Shown: positions 57,257 through 64,000 of the stretch, one piece after another
Layout: the number at the start of each line of letters is the position of its first letter
How positions within the stretch are numbered: the first letter of the stretch is position 1
Assembly (NCBI GenBank): GCA_930367215.1
Contig: OV884059.1
Location: 244,589,803 to 244,653,802, forward strand
Direction of reading: 5' to 3'
From: Pollenia angustigena
Taxonomy: Eukaryota; Arthropoda; Insecta; Diptera; Polleniidae
DNA length: 64,000 bases
Translations under genes and position numbers: made by a program
The notes under the pieces: generated by a model
Seen by the model: the letters and a program-made list of their open reading frames with translations, nothing else
Told to the model about the DNA's origin: nothing
Databases searched by the model: none

Positions 57257-57736
57257 CAGTGTTCGAAAATAAACAGTACATTATTTAACGTTCGGCTCAC
57301 ACACCCAGGAACGATATCTATTTTTTTAGTGATTGTGTAGACATACACAACCCTTAATACCGTTCGTAATTGTATTATACTGTAGTGATACTGTAGACAA
57401 ATATTATATTTTAATGTTCTATAATGTTTTTTTCGTGTGTGTATTTTGTTTTTGTAAAAAATGTTTTTTACCAGCCAAAAGGGACGAACATTAACGAGCC
57501 GAACCGAACACATTGAAGTTTGTGGATTTTCAAAAAAAACCGAACGGAATTAAATGTTCACATCTTTTGTTGAGTTTGATAAAAACAGTAATATTTTTGT
57601 GTTCCAAAGATGACTAACAGGGAAACGTTATTTTTTTAATGATTTTCTACACAAACACTATTAGCGTTTGTGTTTTCCACAAATCTACCGAACCGAACAT
57701 TAAAAAACGATATTTAGTGTTTATTTTCGAACACTG
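57257..57736. mobile_element. hAT MITE, 480 bp
   Basis: The ends CAGTGTTCGAAAATAAACA are identical as inverted repeats over 19 bp, and flanked by a perfect 8-bp GTCAAAAG (57249-57256 and 57737-57744). AACGTTCGG / CCGAAC motifs sit subterminally in both arms. There is no transposase remnant. Confidence 0.94.
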
Positions 57737-57744
57737 GTCAAAAG

Positions 57745-59700
57745 TCGTGCAATTTTAGAAACTCAATCAAGCGGAAATAACTGTTTTACCAACTTAAAGA
57801 AGGCACATGAAAAATTTTAAAATCACTTTGAAGTACATTCCACGGTGTACGTCTACACATCCAAATTTAAGCTACCATTTTAATGATAATGCGATTAAAA
57901 TTTTCGTAGAAATTCACAATTCCTCAATGTTTTTGTAAAATATGTAATTTTCAGAGAAACTTTTTCCTATCAACATAATTTCTGTAGGATTTTCTGTATT
58001 TATTTTGGCGAAATTGGAGTTTAAGTTGAGTATTGTTGTTAAAGGTTTTAAATGAAAAATAAAAAAGAAGAAAAATAACTGTGATATTCGTACATATTTG
58101 GAGAAGAATAAAAACTCTTACATTTACTTTTAAACTTTTACTTTAGAAAATGTTCAGATAGTTAAATTCCATGATCGTTTAGAAAACTTGCAGAAATGTT
58201 TACCACAACATTTTTCGATTTGATAATTTTACAGGACAGCCTTTTTTCTGCATTCGCTTGCAATACAACATGAAAATATACATTCGATTTTTGGAGCAAC
58301 GAAGTGGAATTCGCCTACAATATTTTGTCAGGCGACGTCTCTTTGAATGTAGATCAAGATTGTATCAAAAACTCAATTTCAAAAAAATTGGCATATTGGT
58401 ATTTCCACAGAAATGTCTACTTTTTGTCACGTAACGTCACCAACCGTTTTTAATTGTTTCTCAAAGAATAATGAAAATATTATTTACTTTTTTGCATTTG
58501 GGTTTAGAGCGCAACTAGGTTTTCATTTAGTGAAAGAGAGGAAAAATTTTAACAACGTGGTTCTAAAATACAAGAATAATTGCTTGGTGACAGACGTGAC
58601 AAAAAGAGAGCTTTTCTGTGGAAGTGCCCATATACGATAATTTCGCGAAAAATATTAAAAAAAATTTTCGCGGTGTAAAAATATTAATTTTGTTCCAAAA
58701 ATGTATAGATAATTAAAAACAATCCTTGAAAATTTCAGAATATTATCTGAAACTGCAACGGTGACTGACTTTGTCTGGCATTAGACTTGCGTTCAAACTT
58801 GTTTACTGGGTATGTAAGTTAAATACAATATTACATTCACTAACTTACTCACATTTACATGTTTTTTTTTTTTTTTTTTTTTTTTTTTTGTTTATTCCGT
58901 TATTTAATCTAGGGGTTAATTGAAATTTTAAATAAAATTATGTTTTTTGCTGCATTAGTCCCACATGCATTCGTATGCATATTCAATTGTATTATTTTGT
59001 AAAAGTATGTGTTGCGGCGCAATTTATATATTTTAAAATTATTTATTATGGGGATTTGTAAGTATTTGGTTTCAATACATATTTTTTTAAATATGTATAA
59101 TTACATATATTTTATTATGCAGGCAATAAATGCAATTCAAAATTAACCCTCAAACTTTTCTAAGGTGAAAATAGTGATAAGAAAACTGCGGGAAAAGTAA
59201 CACAGAAAATATCATGACAATTTTTTTTAATTCAATCAATAATCAAAAAAATCAATTTTCAACATTTTTAATTTTTCGAATTTATTCTATGAGCTTAATT
59301 TCAGTTATGTATTTTATAAGAATTGTACAATTCTAGCAAATTTGTTTTACGAAATTTTTAATGCCGCATACTTTGTATAACGTACCAAAGTTGTATCATA
59401 ATATTAATTTATTGAAGAGTTTCAATTTTATTATCCTATATGTTGTTAACAATTTTACAACTAACAGTTGTAATGGATTTGAGACTCTGAATGTATATTT
59501 GATATTTTGCAGTGGATTTGAATACTTGTTTATATTTTAGATTTTATTTGCTTTGCTGTAACTTCATTTTGAACTTTGAACTTCACAACCCAGATATTTT
59601 ATTGGTTGTTTTATTTGAATTTTTTTTTTATCGACTTGTTTTAAAGCTGTAATTTGTTTTTTTGTTGTTACCGTTTTTATTTAAAATTTTCCGTATACGC
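57745..59700. other. A/T-rich spacer with a long T run
   Basis: No supported gene. About 30 consecutive T residues lie near 58861-58889. A 75-codon frame at 58413-58640 is unrecognised. Confidence 0.45.
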
Positions 59701-59752
59701 GAGTGTTTTTAATAGTTTTATCTTTGTGTTATCGTTTTGTTTTTAATTTTTT

Positions 59753-60091
59753 TTGTTGAATTTGAATATGGCTCCGGGAAGGCCGGTAACACGTGGCTTT
59801 GCTAAGTCATTAGAAGATATGGGGAAAGCAATTAGCACAGAACAGGAATCTGCTCGGGTTGTTAGTGAGGCAGATCTTAACTCTACCGTACGAAATATAG
59901 ATGAAAGATTATTAAGGGATGATGACTCAAAATTACCAAATAATTTTAATATGGATAGTATGAAAGAGTTTATTGACGTTGTTGTTCAAACTCAAGTTAC
60001 CAATCTAATGTGCAATTTGGAGGAAAGTCTGTTTTTGAGAGTGAATGAGGCTATTTCTCAGCTAGCTTTACAGGGAAATTCAAATCAGTAA
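59753..60091 (+). CDS. Unassigned 112-codon ORF, gag/ORF1-like N-terminus
   Basis: The frame uses balanced codons unlike its A/T-rich surroundings. It opens MLNLNMAPGRPVTRGF; the internal ATG at MAPG (59768) is the more natural start. It then runs through acidic and leucine-rich stretches (NIDERLLRDDDSK, MKEFIDVVV, VNEAISQLAL). A stop TAA overlaps GTAAGG, so an alternative is that the frame is an exon ending at a splice donor near 60087. A basic 'GRPVTRG' start recalls gag or ORF1 proteins of some retroelements, but no zinc knuckle, protease or RT follows. Function unknown. Confidence 0.35.
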   Translation: MLNLNMAPGRPVTRGFAKSLEDMGKAISTEQESARVVSEADLNSTVRNIDERLLRDDDSKLPNNFNMDSMKEFIDVVVQTQVTNLMCNLEESLFLRVNEAISQLALQGNSNQ

Positions 60092-60462
60092 GGAAATAAG
60101 TAACTAATTGATAAGAACCCAAAAGTTTTGTTGTTGGAAATCAATGAATCAAGTGAATTAAACGCTTACTTATATCAAAAACATTACTGCAAAATAACCA
60201 CCAAGGCACGACAAAACGGACGCACCCAACAGATGGGGAAATGAAGAATAGGAGAGGGCTTCAGTACACCAGCCATATGTTTTTACTTATTTTAAAGTAG
60301 AATAATTCTTAAAACTAGATGAATTTATTCTCTCACATCTATCATCCTTATCACTCACTTTTGCTGTGTCTCACTTCGATACAGAAGAACCATCAATATA
60401 TGGTTTTCGTTATCATTCTACTAAGAAAATTTTATGTATTTTTAACTCAAATAGAAACAAAG
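60092..60462. other. No recognisable feature
   Basis: Balanced-composition sequence continues to about 60260 (CACGACAAAACGGACGCACC region), then A/T-rich. No frame is supported. Confidence 0.35.
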
Positions 60463-60466
60463 AATT

Positions 60467-60712
60467 CTGTGGCATTTTGACAAAACATCTTAAGTCGAAT
60501 TTAAAAAGTTGAAAAAAATCCTGTTTATCATACGAATTTTCATTCAAAATACATTTTTGTTAACGTTTTTAAAATTTTGTATTATAAACGGAATTTTTCT
60601 TTAATTTTGATTTATTTTATTATTTAATAAAAATGATTGCTTCACCGAGCTTTTTTTTAAAACTTTTTTGCTATCTTATCTCGACTTAAGATATTTTGTC
60701 AAAATGCCACAG
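60467..60712. repeat. 246-bp TIR element
   Basis: The arms CTGTGGCATTTTGACAAAA and onward to AGTCGA match their inverse with one mismatch over about 33 bp. AATT lies directly outside both tips, either a 4-bp duplication or part of the inverted repeat since AATT is palindromic. Confidence 0.8.
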
Positions 60713-60716
60713 AATT

Positions 60717-62159
60717 ATTTCTTTTCATAAGCTACATAACTGACATTATGTTCATAGAACAAATTCGAAAAATAAAAATATTGAATATTTTTACTCAGTA
60801 ATTTTACAAATTAGAATTTTTTGTGAGTTATCGTTTTGTACTTACTATTGTCGTGTTACTACACAAACAAGCAAGTCTTTTTTTAACAAAAAAAAATAAT
60901 AAAAAAAGGAAAATAATTTTTAGATATTTAATAAAATTTTCAAACAAGACGTTTGTTTGAAAGTGGTTTAGGAATAATTTTTCTATGTACTAGAAGCCGT
61001 GCTTCGCTTAATTTGCTATTAATACTATTAATACAATATTGAGCGTTATAACGTCTCATGGAGAGCTTTTTTCTTAAACAAACCGGACAATTAGGTTATA
61101 AAAAATCGCTTTTTAATTAAAAGTGGACGGTTTCAAAAGGGTATCCGTACACATGAAAAATGAAAAAATACTGATCTTTCTAACCCTTTCCACCTGTGCT
61201 AAAGGTTGAAATTACAATCGAATAATTTGTGAATAAAAACCTTACAATCTTGACCAGACACCTGTTCAAAGGTTAAACAAACCAAAACAACATCACAGAC
61301 CAAAAGCATCAATCGCAACTGCAACATCAATGCCGACCTACACACAAAAAAAGACTGTTAGAGTGTATTTAAAAATTAGTAATTACAATATGATTATGGT
61401 AAAATTTTGCGGATAGACAAATTAAAAACTAAATCAAATAGAAGAATATTAAAAAAAAAACACACAAAAACTCATTAAAAATTATGATAATTAGATAACA
61501 TTTTGAATTAATCAAAAATTATGACCTAAACTAAATGCAGTGGACAAGAGATTAAGTTAATTAAATTTAATGAAGTAAAATGCTTAAATTTTCATTAAAA
61601 CTGTTGTAGAACAAAGAAAAACATGTCTATAATTGACACTCAGGCACAAACATACATAAATATTCTTATTGAGGGCTGCATTTTGAGTGAAAAAAAAACC
61701 TTAATAGCATTTTTTTCAAACCCTGACAAATTGTGTTAAATTTAATTGTAAATTTATAATAATAATTTAACATTTAAATACCAATGTTTTAACTATTTAT
61801 CATAGCAATTTTAAAGTGGGTCTATATGGTTTCTTGAATGCAATTAGTTCATATTGGTGATACTTTATATACAAGTACGTTAAAACTATATAAATAAACC
61901 CCGTTTTGTCAACAAAAATATCTTAAATAATCTCTCAAAGAATTTGTAAAACATTTCATCTGCTTAATTTTGCAAACCTGCTAACTCCGTTTCAATACAT
62001 TTTACAGATGGACAAAAAACTTTTTATTTTTCCTATTTGCTGCTTGAGAGGAAAACCAAAAATATTAATTTTAATTTGGTTTTTATTTTTTCAAATAGTA
62101 ATAAATTTTCGAGCCTTAGGTCTTTATTTATAAACAACTTTTAACTTCTCCGATTGTAG
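60717..62159. other. No recognisable feature
   Basis: A/T-rich spacer upstream of the Penelope-like element. The element's 5' part is not legible here. Confidence 0.45.
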
Positions 62160-64000
62160 CAGATAAAGTTATGGAAAGGTTATTAGATACATATATGTGT
62201 GGAAAAATTTATTATAAAACCGAAGATCTTAACAAAATATGGTGATGATTTATTTTGTATAATTTTTGAATCAGGAATAGCACAAATGTTAGATATTTTA
62301 AACGCATTTCATTCAGACATTAAATTTACAATTAAAAGGGAATCTAATTCAAGAATATCATATTTAGACACCTTGATAATTAGAAGAGGAAATAGGATAT
62401 TAATAGACTGGTGTCAAAAACCAACATCTTCTGCCAGAATTATTAATTATTTCTCGAAACATCCAAAGAGAATAATTATTAATACAGCTAAAAACTTTAT
62501 AGAAAGAGTTCTAAAAATAAGTGATTCAGAATTTCATAGAGATAATAAAAGGAACATTTCAGGTATTTTAACTGATAATAGCTTTCCTAAACAATTAATA
62601 ACAGATTTATTAATACAACATAATAATTGTAGATTAAATAACCGAAATAGTATTACAGAACAGAGGATTTTTAAGTCGGTAGCATATTTACCAAAATTTT
62701 CAGAAAGACTAGAAAAATCAAATATATATGATAGCAAAATATACAAAATAGCTCATAAATCTTTTAACACAGTAGGTAAACTATTTACTATAATGAAAGA
62801 CAAAGTAAAAAGGATGGTTATGTCAAATCGTCAGCTCAGAATTGATTTGACCTACCGACCATTTTTTTAAAAATTGAGTTAGGTATGGGGTATATATATT
62901 TTGAATACCCCCTTTTTGAATCCGAAATCTGTTTCGCGAAAGATTTTGTGGTTTCTGAGATATAAAGCATTCATTCAGGACATTGCATGTTGAATTTTAT
63001 GTTTTGAGGTCAAATATTAACGATAATTAAAAAATACCAGTTGTAGAACCAAAAAACTGAAGAAAGATATTATATTTCCCGTATTTCCCATTTTGGTACT
63101 ATTTTTCCCCCCCCCATTATAGTATCAAAAATTGCAAAATGCAAAATGTTTTGTAAAAAAGTACCAAAAATAGTTACGATTTTCACGCCTTAAACGTTCG
63201 AATTTCAAAAAAGTACCAAAGTCTAGGTTTATTGGATCAAAAGATAGATGGGCTGACAAAAACGTACCAAAATTCAGGTTTTACCCGTTTTCACCCTAAA
63301 AGAGCCGAATTTCAAAAAAGTACCACACACTTGCCACTTATTTTTCAAAAGAACAACGATATGTATTACAGTTTTTTTGTATCTGTTTTAGTTTTGGAGA
63401 TAAAAGGTTTCCGAATTTACCCTTTTTTACCCCCTAAACAGTCGAATTTTTAAAAATCCCGTCTTAGTGGATCGATTGGGGAGAGATCCACCTCCGGTCC
63501 AAATTTCAAGTCTTTAGCTTCAGAAGTTTAGGCTGTACGATGATGAATGAGTAAGTCACTCACACAATAAGTATACGTATGCAGCACAAAAAACCACCTT
63601 TTTAATTTTTTTTTAGAAAAGTGGCGTATGCGGCACAAAACAATATTTTTCATTTTCAAAAAAATACTATTAAATTCTAATTTTATTCATGAATGTGCGC
63701 AAAAACTTAAATTTTTCTTCAAAACATATACCGGAAGCAGTGGCAAAAATATAAAAAAATTCTATTGGGTACATTTTGAGAAATCTTCATGTAAATCTTC
63801 TTTTTCGTTTTGCTCCACTCCGACTTTTTGGCATATGCGCCAAACCAATTCTGAGCTGACGAAATATAGTTTATAAAATACCATGTAAGGGTAATGATAG
63901 TGGAAAGTGTACTAAAGTATTTAGAGGTACAACAAAAAATAAACTAAAAACTAGGATGAAAATGTAGCACAAAATTATGGACACTTATGGTGTTTTCTTT
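62160..64000 (+). pseudogene. Penelope-like element: RT C-terminus and start of GIY-YIG, interrupted
   Basis: From about 62170 a VMERLLDTY piece leads, after a frameshift, into the open frame 62199-62870. This has PKILTKYGDDLFCII (catalytic YxDD box, here YGDD), ISYLDTLIIRR, DWCQKPTSSARIINYFSKHP and NTVGKLF, all in Penelope order. At 62829 a TIR element interrupts it. Past that, from 63866, the frame resumes as IVYKIPCKGNDSGKCTKVFR, the start of the GIY-YIG endonuclease linker and domain. A TAG (63966-63968) follows. The 5' half is missing and the 3' end lies beyond the window. Penelope elements are retroelements with an RT related to telomerase. Confidence 0.92.
62829..63861. mobile_element. 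1,033-bp TIR element with 4-bp duplication, inside Penelope
   Basis: The perfect 16-bp ends CGTCAGCTCAGAATTG (extending to ~23 bp with two mismatches) are flanked by AAAT at 62825-62828 and 63862-63865. Removing it with one AAAT restores the Penelope reading frame, which proves the boundaries. The interior has repeated CGAATTTCAAAAAAGTACCA blocks and short frames, but no transposase. A 4-bp duplication with these ends does not match a superfamily I can name. Confidence 0.88.

Overview
The window looks like gene-poor, AT-rich DNA from a higher (schizophoran, possibly calyptrate) fly. Three things point that way. Long A/T runs and microsatellites are common. The resident elements are mariner, hAT, Transib, jockey and Penelope relics of the kinds found in Diptera. 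A 'TATACCC... CCCTATAAAGTATATATATTC' repeat that I know from fly genomes is also present. The species is inference. No conventional host gene can be demonstrated: nearly all open frames are short, low-complexity, or pieces of transposable elements (TEs). Two weak exon-like stretches are flagged (around 6.0 kb and 48.9 kb).

Layout, left to right. 0-2.3 kb: short palindromic repeats, a foldback-family copy and a tRNA-like SINE copy. 2.3-5.8 kb: a three-layer nest, hAT (8-bp target duplication) containing an unassigned TIR element containing a mariner. 6-9 kb: A/T-rich spacer. 9.1-12.1 kb: a foldback MITE, a 1.2-kb hAT and a 5'-truncated jockey. 12.5-14.6 kb: a SINE, then a decayed hAT with a Harbinger-like MITE inside. 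15-24 kb: MITEs, a 40-bp minisatellite, a fly-type repeat with a 153-bp tandem array, and an 816-bp Harbinger-like palindrome. 24-28 kb: a SINE, a mariner relic, and a SINE joined to a MITE. 31-37 kb: several MITEs and a hAT with a mariner inside. 39.6-43.2 kb: LINE and mariner relics, the mariner split by a Transib (RAG1-like) transposon. 44.4-45.7 kb: a decayed RTE-like LINE. 47.2-51.7 kb: two MITEs and a 2.6-kb foldback element built of GC-rich 82-bp palindromic modules. 53-58 kb: a second copy of the 1.2-kb hAT, a TA-flanked MITE and a 480-bp hAT MITE. 59.7 kb: an unassigned 112-codon ORF. 62.2-64 kb: a Penelope-like element interrupted by a 1-kb TIR element and running off the window end.

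The elements do not work together. The interest lies in a layered insertion history that can be read from target-site duplications (TSDs). Six hAT insertions keep 8-bp duplications, the Transib keeps a 5-bp GC-rich CGTCG duplication, the foldback element 9 bp, the Harbinger-like elements TAA or TTA, and the mariner-type elements TA. In four places an older coding sequence can be followed across a younger insertion. All coordinates, motifs and TSDs were read by eye. Family names come from recognition of motifs, not from a search.
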